Positions 24,186-33,671 of a stretch of 64,000 nt of DNA are shown here, in pieces (position 1 is the first letter of the stretch; every line of letters starts with the position of its first letter). The position numbers and the translations under genes were made by a program. The notes below the pieces were generated by a model. The model did not search any database. It saw nothing but the letters and a program-made list of their open reading frames with translations, and was not told the origin of the DNA. The stretch lies in the NCBI GenBank assembly GCA_024687205.1, contig JAILES010000061.1, positions 1-64,000 of the forward strand, written 5' to 3'. The stretch is from Lachnospiraceae bacterium (GTDB taxonomy: Bacteria > Bacillota > Clostridia > Lachnospirales > Lachnospiraceae).

Positions 24186-26540
24186 GTGGCAGAGAACAGT
24201 AAAAACAAGCAGGCCAGAGGCAGAAGAAAAAGAAAAAGGCCGGACGCGCAAAGTGTATTGAATCTGAATATTGCCGGAAAGATAGTTGTGGTGAGTGCGA
24301 TCATCCTGCTGCTTTTCGGCTTTTTGGTGGTGCGTATAGCAAGAATAATGAGGGATAACGGCGACCAGTACAAGAAGCAGGTCTTAAGCCAGCAGGAGTA
24401 CGATTCCGTGACCATTCCTTTCAGGCGCGGTTCCATCACGGACCGCAACGGCGTGATCCTTGCACACTCCGAAAGAGTATACAATCTGATAGTTGACTCC
24501 TATGTGCTGACTGACGAGGAGGATACAATAGAGCCTACGGTTATGGCACTTAATGAGTGTTTCGGATTGGATGCCGCAGAGCTTCGCGGCTATATCAGGG
24601 ACAACGGTAATTCCAGATACCACATCTTTAAAAAAGAGATAAGCTACGATGAGAGGACCGCATACGAAGAGTATGTAGAAAATTACAACAACGAGATAAA
24701 CGAGTTTAACAAGGGCAGTGAGATAAAACGCCCGAAGATCAACAAGAACGGTGTATGGTTCGAGGACCAGTTCAAGCGTTCATATCCCAACGGAACCCTT
24801 GCCTGCGATGTTATAGGTTTCACCACAAAAGACGGAAGAGGACAGTACGGACTTGAGGAGTACTACGACAGCACCTTAAGCGGTTCCAACGGAAGAGAGT
24901 ACGGATACCTCCTTGATGAGAACGCACTGGAGAGGACCGTGGTGCCGGCAGTAAACGGAAATACGCTTGTGTCCACGATGGACTCTTATATACAGAGGGT
25001 ATGCGAGGAAAAGATAAAGGAATATAACGAAGAACATGCCGATGAGTACCGTGAAGGCGAGATGGGTTCGGATAATACCGGTGTTATAGTGATGGACGTG
25101 CATACCGGAGAAGTGCTGGCAATGGCCAGCTATCCGTATTTTGACTTAAACGATCCCGGAAACCTTGATATCCTTCCCGAAGAGCTTCAGTCATATCTGC
25201 TTGAAAAAGCCGGCTGGAAAGACAGCAAAGATGATGAAGACAAGAATGACGAAGACGAGGATGATGAAGAGGAAGAAGAAAGCAGCAAAGAAAAGGAACA
25301 GTCTTATCAGGAAAGGCTTGAGGCCTGCAGACAGAAAGCTTCACAGAGCCTTTGGAAAAATTTCTGTATCTCACAGTCTTACGAGCCCGGTTCGGTCGGA
25401 AAGACTTTTACGGTGGCTATGGGACTGGATTCCGGTACAGTGCATGACAATGACGTGTATAACTGCGGCGGCTACCTGACCTTCGGTGAAGGAGATAATG
25501 CGACCACGATACGCTGCCATAACAGATACGGTGACGGGCCTCTGACGACCAAGGAAGCGGTAGAGAAGTCCTGTAACGTTGCACTGATGCTGATGGGGCA
25601 GAAGATCGGAAAGGAACGTTTCCTTGAATACCAGAAGAACTTCAATTTCGGTCTCAGGACGAATATAGACCTGGCGGGTGAGATGCGTACCTCATCGCTT
25701 GTTTTCAACAAAGATACTATGGGCATCACCGAGCTCATGACTTCGACCTTCGGCCAGGGCTTTAATGTTACGATGATACAGACAGCAGCGGCATACTGCT
25801 CACTTGTGAACGGCGGGTATTACTACAAGCCTCACATGGTGAAGCAGATACTGGATGATGACGGTGCGGTAGTTAAGAACATCGAACCCGAGCTTTTGAG
25901 ACAGGTGGTCTCGGAAAAAGTGTCCGAGCAGATGATAGACTACGGTATAGGCGTTGTTGAAGAAGGAACCGGTAAGAAAGCAAGGCCTGCCGGATATAAG
26001 ATAGGCGGTAAGACCGGTACCGCAGAGCGTTCCGGTCAGGGTAAGAGGGATTATACCGTATCCTTTATGGGCTTTGCACCTGCTGATGATCCGCAGATCG
26101 TGGTCTATGTCGTAATAGACAGACCCAATACAGCTTCCCAGGGTGAAAACGCAACCAGATATGCCTGTGTGATCTGCAGGGAGATAATGACCGAGATACT
26201 GCCTTACATGCATATCTTCATGACCGAGGAACTGAGTGAAGAGGAGAAGGCCGAGCTTGAGGAAAGAGGACGTCTTCCCCAGGATCAGGAAATCGAGGAA
26301 AACGAAGAAGGCGGGGAAAGTGAAGAAAGTCCGGAAGAAGAGGAAGAGGAAAAAGAAGTCATCAATCTGTATATAGATCCGAACAGCGGATATGCCATAG
26401 ATCCTTTTAACGGAGAATATCTGGATCCGAAGACGGGAGAACCGATCAATTCGGATTCGGGCATATTCCAGAATTCTGATGGTGATACCATTGATATAAC
26501 TGTTCTGAAAGACGATGAAGCAGAGGAGAAAGAGGACTGA
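24186..26540 (+). CDS. ftsI: Class B penicillin-binding protein (FtsI/SpoVD type)
   Basis: The 784-residue transpeptidase starts with GTG (AAGGTAG about 6 nt upstream). A membrane anchor lies near residues 33-58, the dimerisation domain (RRGSITDRNGVILAHS) follows, and the catalytic triad of motifs is complete: SVGK (S403, K406), SCN (S462, N464) and KTG (K609-G611). It cross-links septal peptidoglycan together with FtsW. Two features are odd. A run of about 25 mostly acidic residues is inserted at about 348-375, shortly before the active serine, and a second acidic tract at about 695-720 leads to a tail with three short IDPNSGYAIDPFNGEYLDP-like repeats. There is no PASTA domain. The stop overlaps the mraY start. 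Confidence 0.95.
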   Translation: MAENSKNKQARGRRKRKRPDAQSVLNLNIAGKIVVVSAIILLLFGFLVVRIARIMRDNGDQYKKQVLSQQEYDSVTIPFRRGSITDRNGVILAHSERVYNLIVDSYVLTDEEDTIEPTVMALNECFGLDAAELRGYIRDNGNSRYHIFKKEISYDERTAYEEYVENYNNEINEFNKGSEIKRPKINKNGVWFEDQFKRSYPNGTLACDVIGFTTKDGRGQYGLEEYYDSTLSGSNGREYGYLLDENALERTVVPAVNGNTLVSTMDSYIQRVCEEKIKEYNEEHADEYREGEMGSDNTGVIVMDVHTGEVLAMASYPYFDLNDPGNLDILPEELQSYLLEKAGWKDSKDDEDKNDEDEDDEEEEESSKEKEQSYQERLEACRQKASQSLWKNFCISQSYEPGSVGKTFTVAMGLDSGTVHDNDVYNCGGYLTFGEGDNATTIRCHNRYGDGPLTTKEAVEKSCNVALMLMGQKIGKERFLEYQKNFNFGLRTNIDLAGEMRTSSLVFNKDTMGITELMTSTFGQGFNVTMIQTAAAYCSLVNGGYYYKPHMVKQILDDDGAVVKNIEPELLRQVVSEKVSEQMIDYGIGVVEEGTGKKARPAGYKIGGKTGTAERSGQGKRDYTVSFMGFAPADDPQIVVYVVIDRPNTASQGENATRYACVICREIMTEILPYMHIFMTEELSEEEKAELEERGRLPQDQEIEENEEGGESEESPEEEEEEKEVINLYIDPNSGYAIDPFNGEYLDPKTGEPINSDSGIFQNSDGDTIDITVLKDDEAEEKED

Positions 26541-27505
26541 TGTTATCAAAGTTTGTGGCGGCAATGTTCATATCATTTGCGGTGGGAGCCCTGTCGGGTC
26601 CCATTGTAATACCGCTCCTCAGAAGGTTTAAATTCGGGCAGACAGTCAGGGAAGACGGACCGGAGACCCATCTTAAAAAGAGCGGGACGCCTACCATGGG
26701 CGGAGTGATGTTCATACTCGGGATATTGGCTGCATCTCTTCCTTTTGCCGCAAAGTATACGGATGTGATCCCTGTGCTTTTCCTGACGATCATGTTCGGT
26801 GCGATAGGTTTCGTAGATGATTTTTTAAAGATCAAAAAGAAGAGTTCGACAGGCTTAAGGGCTTGGCAGAAGTTTTCACTCCAGATAGTCGTGACAGGGA
26901 TATTCGCTTATTTCCTTACACAGACCGAAGGCATAGATCTGCTGATGAAGATACCTTTCAGCGAAAAGACCCTGGATCCCGGGATATTCGGTATACCGCT
27001 CCTGTTCTTTGTGGTACTGGGGACTGATACCGGAAGCAATTTTACCGACGGGCTGGATGGCCTGGCATCAAGCGTTACAGCAGTGATAGCGCTTTTCTTC
27101 GTGGCTGTTGCGGCGATCGCGGGAGAGTGCAGCGGGGGAGCCATAGTTGCAGCGGCGGTATTCGGCGGCCTGCTTGCGTTTCTTCTGTTCAATGCCTATC
27201 CGGCAAAGGTATTCATGGGTGATACCGGAGCGCTGGCTCTGGGCGGTTTTGTGGCAGGAATGGCATACATGATGCATATGCCGCTGTTTCTGCCTCTTAT
27301 AGCGATAATATATGTGATAGAGGTACTGTCCGTGATGCTGCAGGTTTCATACTTTAAACTGACTCACGGAAAGCGTATCTTTAAGATGGCGCCTATCCAT
27401 CATCATTTCGAAAAATGCGGATGGAGCGAGACAAGGATAGTGACGGTGTTTACCGTTATAACAATACTTATGTGCATGATTTCAATCATGGGGACGGTTC
27501 TCTGA
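26540..27505 (+). CDS. mraY: Phospho-N-acetylmuramoyl-pentapeptide-transferase
   Basis: The 321-residue membrane enzyme transfers phospho-MurNAc-pentapeptide to undecaprenyl phosphate to make lipid I. The motifs are all present: HLKKSGTPTMGGVMF, the Asp pair in GFVDDFLK, NFTDGLDGLASS, and late PIHHHFEKCGWSE. About ten membrane helices are visible. Its start overlaps the ftsI stop. The last codons (MGTVL, stop) lie inside the left arm of an inverted repeat (27488-27583), so the C-terminus may have been reshaped by an insertion; the family motifs upstream are intact. Confidence 0.97.
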   Translation: MLSKFVAAMFISFAVGALSGPIVIPLLRRFKFGQTVREDGPETHLKKSGTPTMGGVMFILGILAASLPFAAKYTDVIPVLFLTIMFGAIGFVDDFLKIKKKSSTGLRAWQKFSLQIVVTGIFAYFLTQTEGIDLLMKIPFSEKTLDPGIFGIPLLFFVVLGTDTGSNFTDGLDGLASSVTAVIALFFVAVAAIAGECSGGAIVAAAVFGGLLAFLLFNAYPAKVFMGDTGALALGGFVAGMAYMMHMPLFLPLIAIIYVIEVLSVMLQVSYFKLTHGKRIFKMAPIHHHFEKCGWSETRIVTVFTVITILMCMISIMGTVL

Positions 27506-27583
27506 TTGACCAGGAAAATCAAGGGATCGGGAGCATGATCGAGTGAAAAAAGGGGCAAAATCAACCGGGGAACCGTCCCCGTG
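27488..27583. repeat. Inverted-repeat element spanning the mraY stop
   Basis: GGGGACGGTTC (27490-27500) and GAACCGTCCCC (27570-27580) are exact reverse complements flanking 69 nt. The match extends outward with ATG against GTG. GGGGACGGTTC/GAACCGTCCCC ends are, from memory, frequent between genes in Clostridia and are reminiscent of REP-type repeats. The left arm supplies the last codons and stop of mraY. CCCCGTGATCGGGG at the right end forms a second small hairpin. Confidence 0.65.
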
Positions 27584-27621
27584 ATCGGGGCAGATGAAAC
27601 GCTTGGTGAAAGAGGTGTGAT

Positions 27622-29016
27622 ATGGATGTAAAAGGGAAAAGGATCTTGATAATCGGAGCGGGTAAGAGCGGTGTCTCGGCGGCGGTACTTCTGAAAAAAG
27701 CCGGTGCCGATCCCGTCATATATGACAGCAGTGAAAAACTGGATGTGCAGGGAACGATCGATAAGATCGATGCGCGGCTGGATGAGGCGGACAGAGGAAG
27801 TGTGGGCGTGTTCATCGGTGTGCCGGATGAGGAACGTTCTGCAGATGTTCTGGTATTAAGCCCGGGAGTGCCGACGGATACGGAGTTTGTTGCTGATTTT
27901 AAAAGCAGGGGCATACCCGTATGGGGCGAGATCGAGCTCGGATATCTTTTTGCAAAGGGGCGCATGATCGCCATCACGGGTACCAACGGCAAGACTACGA
28001 CTACCTCGCTGGTCGGAAAGATAGTAAAGGACTGGTACGAAAAAGAGAATAAACCCGGGACGGTCTATGTGGCAGGAAATATAGGTGATCCCTATACCGA
28101 TATAGCACTTGATACAAAAGAAGAGGATACCGTGGTGCTCGAAATATCGAGTTTCCAGCTGGAGACTGCGGATACCTTCCATCCCGAAGTGAGCGCGATA
28201 CTCAATATCACTCCGGACCATCTGAACAGACATCATACGATGAAAAACTATGCAGAATGCAAGGTACGTATATCCAAAAGGCAGAATGCGGATGAGTGGT
28301 GCGTGCTGAATGCGGATGACGAATGGCTTCCCGCTATGGCGGAGAAGATGAACTGTAAAACCTTCTTCTTCTCATATACGAAAAAGCTTGAAGACGGCAT
28401 ATATGTCGATGGAAAAGATATCCTCGTAAGCGAGGGAGGCCTGCCGCGGAAGGTGATGTCAACAGATGAGATGAAGCTTCTCGGAGCACATAATGTCGAG
28501 AATGTGATGGCGGCGATAGCGATGAGCCTTAAGTTCGGCATCCCCGCAGACAGTATAGTGCAGACGGTAAGAGAGTTTGGGAGCGTTGAGCACAGGATAG
28601 AATATACCGCTACCGTGAAGGGGGTTGATTATTACAATGACTCCAAGGGAACCAATCCGGATGCGGCTATAAAGGCAGTGCAGGCCATGGTAAAACCCAC
28701 CGTTCTGATAGGTGGCGGCTATGATAAGCAGAATGAATATGATGAGTGGATAGAGAGCTTTGGCAGCAAAGTGAAGGCTCTGATACTGCTCGGACAGACC
28801 GCTGACAAGATAGAAGAGTGCGCGAGAAGGCATGGCTTTGGAAACATAATCCGTGCGGAGAGCATGGAGGATGCCGTAGCCAAGGCTTGTGAAACGGCAG
28901 TTTCAGGGGATGCGGTACTGCTCTCGCCCGCGTGCGCGAGCTGGGGAATGTTCAAAAACTTCGAGGAAAGAGGCAGGATATTCAAGGAAGCGGTGAGGAA
29001 TCTTAAGGATGAGTAA
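27622..29016 (+). CDS. murD: UDP-MurNAc-L-alanine-D-glutamate ligase
   Basis: The 464-residue ligase adds D-glutamate to UDP-MurNAc-L-Ala. The N-terminal Rossmann-like domain starts with ILIIGAGKSGVSAAVLL, the ATP-binding P-loop is AITGTNGKTTTTSLVGK, the Mg-binding/central region has ILNITPDHLNRH, and the C-terminal domain has YYNDSKGTNPDAAIKAV and VLLSPACASWGMF. AAAGAGGTG precedes the start. The other cytoplasmic ligases (murC, murE, murF) and murG are not in this cluster and must be elsewhere. It overlaps ftsW by 8 nt. Confidence 0.97.
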   Translation: MDVKGKRILIIGAGKSGVSAAVLLKKAGADPVIYDSSEKLDVQGTIDKIDARLDEADRGSVGVFIGVPDEERSADVLVLSPGVPTDTEFVADFKSRGIPVWGEIELGYLFAKGRMIAITGTNGKTTTTSLVGKIVKDWYEKENKPGTVYVAGNIGDPYTDIALDTKEEDTVVLEISSFQLETADTFHPEVSAILNITPDHLNRHHTMKNYAECKVRISKRQNADEWCVLNADDEWLPAMAEKMNCKTFFFSYTKKLEDGIYVDGKDILVSEGGLPRKVMSTDEMKLLGAHNVENVMAAIAMSLKFGIPADSIVQTVREFGSVEHRIEYTATVKGVDYYNDSKGTNPDAAIKAVQAMVKPTVLIGGGYDKQNEYDEWIESFGSKVKALILLGQTADKIEECARRHGFGNIIRAESMEDAVAKACETAVSGDAVLLSPACASWGMFKNFEERGRIFKEAVRNLKDE

Positions 29017-30145
29017 TGAAAAAAGGACAAGGGGAGGCTTTGACTATCAGCTTTTCTTTGTGACCCTTCTTTTGATGATACTGGGTATCGTAATGATCTA
29101 CTCCACCAGCACCTACCGTGCCGGAGAAGATCCCTACTCATTTGTAAAAAGACAGGTGCTGGCTGAAATACTCGGAAGCATAGCGCTTTTTACGATATAC
29201 TTTATTCCCTATTCATGGCTTAAGTTCATGGGAAGGGCGCCGCTGCGCTATATCGTCCTCGGAGTATCCCTGGGGCTATTGCTGCTGTTACTTGTGCCTG
29301 CGCTTTCACATACAGCCTACGGTGCGACAAGATGGCTGAACCTCGGCTTTTTCAACCTGCAGCCTGCGGAAGTCGTGAAGATAGCGGTGATCTTTTTCGT
29401 GGCGGGATATATCTCGGAAAAACCGGAACGTGTGAATACTTTAAAAGGATATCTTACCTGCCTTGCAGTGGTGTTATTCTGCGGACTTATGGTGTACAGC
29501 ATATCCACCAACCTTTCCAGTGCGCTGATAATCATGGGTATCGGTGTGATAATGCTGTTCCTGTCCTGCAATGACTGGAAGATACATCTTCTGGTTGCGG
29601 GTATCGGAGCCGTAGGCGTATATCTTTTCGTGAACTGGATCATAAACAGTTCCATGGATGTTAACAATGTTGACTATCACTTCAAGAGGATAATGGTATG
29701 GCATGACCCTTCCGCCTATGTGCTGGACGGCGGGTATCAGACCCTGCAGGCGCTTTATGCGATAGGCTCGGGCGGTATCACCGGCAAGGGGATAGGCAAG
29801 AGCGTGCAGAAGCTCAGTGCGATCCCGGAAGTGCATAATGATATGATCTTTTCTGTGGTCTGCGAAGAACTGGGGCTCGTAGGTGCGGTAGTGGTACTGA
29901 TACTGTTCGTACTGCTGCTGGCAAGGTGTATGATGATAACACTCAAGGCAAAGGATAATTTCGGAAAACTCCTCTGTGCGGGTGTGATGATGCATATAGC
30001 GATACAGGTGATATTGAATATCGCGGTGGTAACCAATACACTGCCCAATACCGGTGTGAGCCTGCCTTTTATAAGTTACGGAGGTTCATCGGCAACGTTC
30101 CTTCTGGCGGAACTGGGGCTGGTCATGAAAGTGGCGAAGGAATAA
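29009..30145 (+). CDS. ftsW: SEDS-family peptidoglycan polymerase FtsW
   Basis: The 378-residue, ten-helix membrane protein polymerises septal glycan from lipid II together with FtsI. Motifs include IMIYSTSTYRAGEDPY-like opening (IVMIYSTSTYRAGEDPYSF), GATRWLNLGFFNLQPAEVVK, the long loop with GGITGKGIGKSVQKLSAIPE followed by HNDMIFSVVCEELGL, and late TLPNTGVSLPFISYGGSS. These are standard for FtsW/RodA. Position between murD and ftsQ favours FtsW. It overlaps murD by 8 nt and abuts ftsQ. Confidence 0.96.
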   Translation: MSNEKRTRGGFDYQLFFVTLLLMILGIVMIYSTSTYRAGEDPYSFVKRQVLAEILGSIALFTIYFIPYSWLKFMGRAPLRYIVLGVSLGLLLLLLVPALSHTAYGATRWLNLGFFNLQPAEVVKIAVIFFVAGYISEKPERVNTLKGYLTCLAVVLFCGLMVYSISTNLSSALIIMGIGVIMLFLSCNDWKIHLLVAGIGAVGVYLFVNWIINSSMDVNNVDYHFKRIMVWHDPSAYVLDGGYQTLQALYAIGSGGITGKGIGKSVQKLSAIPEVHNDMIFSVVCEELGLVGAVVVLILFVLLLARCMMITLKAKDNFGKLLCAGVMMHIAIQVILNIAVVTNTLPNTGVSLPFISYGGSSATFLLAELGLVMKVAKE

Positions 30146-30910
30146 ATGGCATACCGTGAAATGAAGAAAAAGATCATAGCGCTTGCGGTGCTTCTGGTAC
30201 TGCTGATCGCGCTTGCGGTATTCTGGAAGATCCTTGACGATTATGAAGTTCGGAAGGTATATGTGGAAGGCAATACCCATTATACTGTGGATGAGATAAG
30301 CAGGATGGTCCAGAAAGGATGGTTCGGGAACAATACGCTGATCCTTTCGGCAAAGTACAGCAACAAGAGTATCACCGGCGTACCTTTTATAGAGACCATG
30401 GATGTCTCGGTGGAGGATAAGAACACAATTCGCATAAACGTGTATGAAAAAGCGCTGGCCGGCTATGTTTCGTATCTTGACGGATATATGTATTTTGACA
30501 GGGACGGCATAGTGGTGGAAAACTCCAGAGTGATAACACGCGGGATACCGCTGGTCACCGGCCTTGATTTTGACCACTTCGTCATGTACGAGCCTCTGCC
30601 GGTAAAGAATGAGACCGTATTTAACGAAATACTCGGGGTCACACAGATGCTGGGCAAATACAAGATACTGACCGACCGCATCTATTTTGACAAGAATTAC
30701 GAGATGACACTGTACTTTAATGATATCCGTGTGGAGCTGGGAAACGGTGATCTGATAGAGGAAAAGATACAGAGGCTCAATGCGATACTGCCGGAGCTTG
30801 AAGGCTTAAGCGGCGTACTGCGACTGGGCGGATACCAGACCGGACAGGAGAGCATAACCTTTACCAAGGATGAAAAGGATGAAATTGACCACTCTGGTCA
30901 AGAAGAATAA
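30146..30910 (+). CDS. ftsQ: FtsQ/DivIB cell division protein
   Basis: The 254-residue bitopic protein has a short cytoplasmic N-terminus, one membrane helix at about residues 9-27, then a POTRA domain (VRKVYVEGNTHYTVDEISRM) and the FtsQ beta domain (YMYFDRDGIVVENS, ITRGIPLVTGLDF). It bridges the membrane and the FtsL-DivIC pair in the divisome. The cytoplasmic tail is much shorter than in Bacillus DivIB. It begins directly after the ftsW stop and is followed by a separate ftsZ promoter. Confidence 0.92.
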   Translation: MAYREMKKKIIALAVLLVLLIALAVFWKILDDYEVRKVYVEGNTHYTVDEISRMVQKGWFGNNTLILSAKYSNKSITGVPFIETMDVSVEDKNTIRINVYEKALAGYVSYLDGYMYFDRDGIVVENSRVITRGIPLVTGLDFDHFVMYEPLPVKNETVFNEILGVTQMLGKYKILTDRIYFDKNYEMTLYFNDIRVELGNGDLIEEKIQRLNAILPELEGLSGVLRLGGYQTGQESITFTKDEKDEIDHSGQEE

Positions 30911-30939
30911 AAACCACAATATTTAGTGGTGCAAAAATA

Positions 30940-30968
30940 TTGTAAAACTAAAAAAAATACTTTATGAT
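30940..30968 (+). promoter_or_regulatory. Internal promoter for ftsZ
   Basis: TTGTAA (30940-30945) and TATGAT (30963-30968) with a 17-bp spacer, in a strongly AT-rich gap. The sequence just upstream can form ACCAC/GTGGT (30913-30930) or pair CAATATTT with AAATATTG (30917-30924, 30935-30942), so a regulatory dyad is possible. It would give ftsZ its own supply of transcript with a leader of about 65 nt. Confidence 0.65.
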
Positions 30969-31041
30969 TTAAAAAGCGTTTGGAAAACAGTGTTTTACAG
31001 AGGGAAACGTTAACGAACAGATGTACCAGGAGGGCGAAACT

Positions 31042-32451
31042 TTGAGTATGCTGGAATTAAAAGATGAAGGATCTGATGCAGTAGCAAAGATCATCGTAGT
31101 GGGAGTCGGCGGCGCAGGAAACAATGCGGTCAACAGAATGATAGAGGAAGGTATAGTCGGTGTCGAGTATATCGGCATCAATACCGATAAGCAGGCTCTG
31201 CAGCTTTGCAAGGCAAAGAACCTTATACAGATAGGTGAGAAAGTGACAAAAGGTCTGGGTGCCGGGGCTAAGCCCGAGATCGGACAGCAGGCCGCAGAAG
31301 AGGATGCGGAGGCCATCGCAGAGGCACTTCAGGGTGCACAGATGGTATTCGTTACCGCAGGTATGGGCGGCGGAACCGGAACAGGTGCCGCAGCGGTCGT
31401 AGCACGTATCGCTAAAGAGATGGAATGCCTTACCGTAGCGGTGGTGACCAAGCCTTTCGCATTCGAGCAGCGTAAGCGTATGGAGAATGCTCTTATAGGT
31501 ATAGAAAACCTTAAGGGCTGTGTTGATACGATGATAGTGATCCCCAACGACAAGCTCTTTGACGTTGTGGACAAGAAGGCAAGCTTCAAGGAAGCATTCA
31601 AGAAGGCTGATGAAGTACTTCAGCAGTCTGTGCAGGGTATAACCGACCTGATCAATATCCCTGCAGACATCAACCTTGACTTTGCCGATGTATCAACGGT
31701 CATGAAAGACAAGGGTATCGCACATATCGGTATCGGTATCGGCAAGGGTGACGATAAGGCACTTGAGGCAGTCAAGATGGCAGTTGAAAGCCCGATGCTG
31801 GAAACAAGCATCGAGAACGCTACGGACATACTGCTCAATGTTGCCGGCGATATCTCACTTTTCGATCCCGCAAATGCAGCGGAATATATCAAGTCCATTA
31901 CAGGTGACAGCGTTAACGTTATCTTCGGTGCGAGGGTTGACGATACCATGGAAGATACCTGCAAGATCACGGTTATCGCTACCGGCATAGAAGAGCCTGT
32001 TTCACATACAGGCGGACGTATGCAGAGCCCCGATACATACAGGAGCGTAAGAGCAGGCGTTTATGGCAAGCCTTCACCCCAGACCGCAGCCAACAAGGCA
32101 GTGGCAGCCGGTCAGGAAGCGCAGGGCAGAGTGGGAACAGCAACGGGAACACTTCCCCAGATGCCTGTTACTCCCCATACCGGAAACATTGGTGTAGCTC
32201 CTCTTGCACAGGGACAGGGAGCAAAGCCCGTGGCACCCCAGCCTCAGGTAAACAGAGGCGCAGGAGCACCTTCAATCTTCACTTCACAGCTGCCTAACCT
32301 GGACGGCAAGCCCCGTGTAGCAGGTACAGGGACCAACAACATCCCCAATGTGACAGGAAGCAGACTGGGCGGAAGGAACAGGGAGCAGAGTTACGATATA
32401 CCTAACTTCATACGTTCATCTGCAAGAAAGAAATCGGACGACAACGAATAA
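31042..32451 (+). CDS. ftsZ: Cell division protein FtsZ
   Basis: FtsZ is the tubulin-like GTPase that forms the division ring. The GTP-binding signature [11 protein letters not shown] is intact, preceded by [15 protein letters not shown]; the T7 synergy loop reads [13 protein letters not shown]. After about residue 310 comes a Pro/Gln/Ala-rich linker, and the protein ends with [15 protein letters not shown], the C-terminal peptide that binds partners such as FtsA or SepF. The start is most likely TTG at 31042 (MSMLELKD, 469 residues), because AGGAGGG at 31028-31034 lies 7 nt before it and lies inside the reading frame of the upstream ATG at 31021. Confidence 0.95.
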   Translation: MSMLELKDEGSDAVAKIIVVGVGGAGNNAVNRMIEEGIVGVEYIGINTDKQALQLCKAKNLIQIGEKVTKGLGAGAKPEIGQQAAEEDAEAIAEALQGAQMVFVTAGMGGGTGTGAAAVVARIAKEMECLTVAVVTKPFAFEQRKRMENALIGIENLKGCVDTMIVIPNDKLFDVVDKKASFKEAFKKADEVLQQSVQGITDLINIPADINLDFADVSTVMKDKGIAHIGIGIGKGDDKALEAVKMAVESPMLETSIENATDILLNVAGDISLFDPANAAEYIKSITGDSVNVIFGARVDDTMEDTCKITVIATGIEEPVSHTGGRMQSPDTYRSVRAGVYGKPSPQTAANKAVAAGQEAQGRVGTATGTLPQMPVTPHTGNIGVAPLAQGQGAKPVAPQPQVNRGAGAPSIFTSQLPNLDGKPRVAGTGTNNIPNVTGSRLGGRNREQSYDIPNFIRSSARKKSDDNE

Positions 32452-32474
32452 GTCGCTTTTGAAAAGTCAAGTTA

Positions 32475-32502
32475 TGCCCCGCAGCTTGCTGCGGGGTATT
32501 TG
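32475..32502 (+). terminator. Hairpin terminator after ftsZ
   Basis: CCCCGCAG (32477-32484), CTTG loop, CTGCGGGG (32489-32496), followed by TATTTG. The stem is strong but the U-run is poor, so some read-through into deoB is likely. Confidence 0.65.
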
Positions 32503-32522
32503 ATGTATAAGGAGAGGCATAT

Positions 32523-33671
32523 ATGAAGAGAGTATTCCTGATAGTTCTTGACAGCTGCGGTATAGGCGAAGCGCCGGATGCTGCCGCTTTCGGAGACAGC
32601 GGCGCGAACACGCTGAAGAGTGCGTCACGCGGCAAGGATTTTGACCTGGGCAATATGGCAAAACTCGGTCTTTATAATATAGACGGAATAGACTGGATGC
32701 CGTCTGCTGAAGCGCCTGCGGGAGCTTATGCCAGGATGACCGAAAGCTCCATGGGAAAGGATACCACAATAGGACACTGGGAGATGGCAGGTCTGGTATC
32801 TCCGAATCCTCTGCCGGTTTATCCCGAGGGTTTTCCCGAAGAAGTGATCAAGGCATTTGAAGAAGCTACGGGAAGAGGAACCCTTGTGAATCTTCCTTAT
32901 TCCGGTACACAGGTCATTAACGAGTACGGGGATGAGATGGTAAGGAGCGGAAAACTCATCGTATATACTTCGGCGGATTCCGTATTCCAGATAGCGGCTC
33001 ATGAGGATGTGGTCCCGGTGGAGCAGCTTTATGAATACTGCAGGATTGCCAGAAAGATACTGAGGGGCAAGCATGCGGTGGGAAGGGTTATAGCAAGACC
33101 TTTCATCGGAGAAAACGGCAACTATACCAGGACTCCGAGACGACATGATTTTTCACTCGAACCTACAGGCCTCACCATGCTGGATCAGATAAAGGAAGCG
33201 GGGCTTAATGTGATAGGCGTGGGCAAGATAAATGATATCTTTGCGGGACGCGGCATTACCGAATATGTTTATACAAAGGATAATGCGGAAGGCATAGAGC
33301 GCACCCTCGAATATATGGATAAAGATTTCAACGGTATCTGTTTTACCAACCTGGTGGATACCGATATGATCTACGGACACAGAAGGGATATTGACGGCTA
33401 CGCGGCGGCGCTTACATATTTTGACAAAAAGCTTCCCGAAATGCTGGCAAAGCTTAGGGAAGGTGATGCGCTGATGATCACCGCGGATCACGGCTGCGAT
33501 CCCGGCTTTATGAAGACCACCGACCATACAAGGGAATATGTGCCCTTCCTTGCTACCGGAGATGTAAAGCCCGGTAATTACGGCACCAGGGAGAGCTTTG
33601 CGGATATCGCGGCTACTATCCTTAAAGGGCTCGGAATAGAAAGAAGAACTGACGGAAAGGAAATGTTTTAA
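32523..33671 (+). CDS. deoB: Phosphopentomutase
   Basis: The 382-residue enzyme interconverts (deoxy)ribose 1-phosphate and 5-phosphate in nucleoside salvage. It belongs to the alkaline phosphatase superfamily: metal-binding Asp in FLIVLDSCGIGEAPDA, the phosphorylated Thr region in SMGKDTTIGHWEMAG, and late metal ligands in MITADHGCDPGFMKTTDHTR. AAGGAGAGG precedes the start. No nucleoside phosphorylase adjoins it. Its stop overlaps the prfC start, so the two are coupled, an unusual pairing. Confidence 0.97.
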   Translation: MKRVFLIVLDSCGIGEAPDAAAFGDSGANTLKSASRGKDFDLGNMAKLGLYNIDGIDWMPSAEAPAGAYARMTESSMGKDTTIGHWEMAGLVSPNPLPVYPEGFPEEVIKAFEEATGRGTLVNLPYSGTQVINEYGDEMVRSGKLIVYTSADSVFQIAAHEDVVPVEQLYEYCRIARKILRGKHAVGRVIARPFIGENGNYTRTPRRHDFSLEPTGLTMLDQIKEAGLNVIGVGKINDIFAGRGITEYVYTKDNAEGIERTLEYMDKDFNGICFTNLVDTDMIYGHRRDIDGYAAALTYFDKKLPEMLAKLREGDALMITADHGCDPGFMKTTDHTREYVPFLATGDVKPGNYGTRESFADIAATILKGLGIERRTDGKEMF

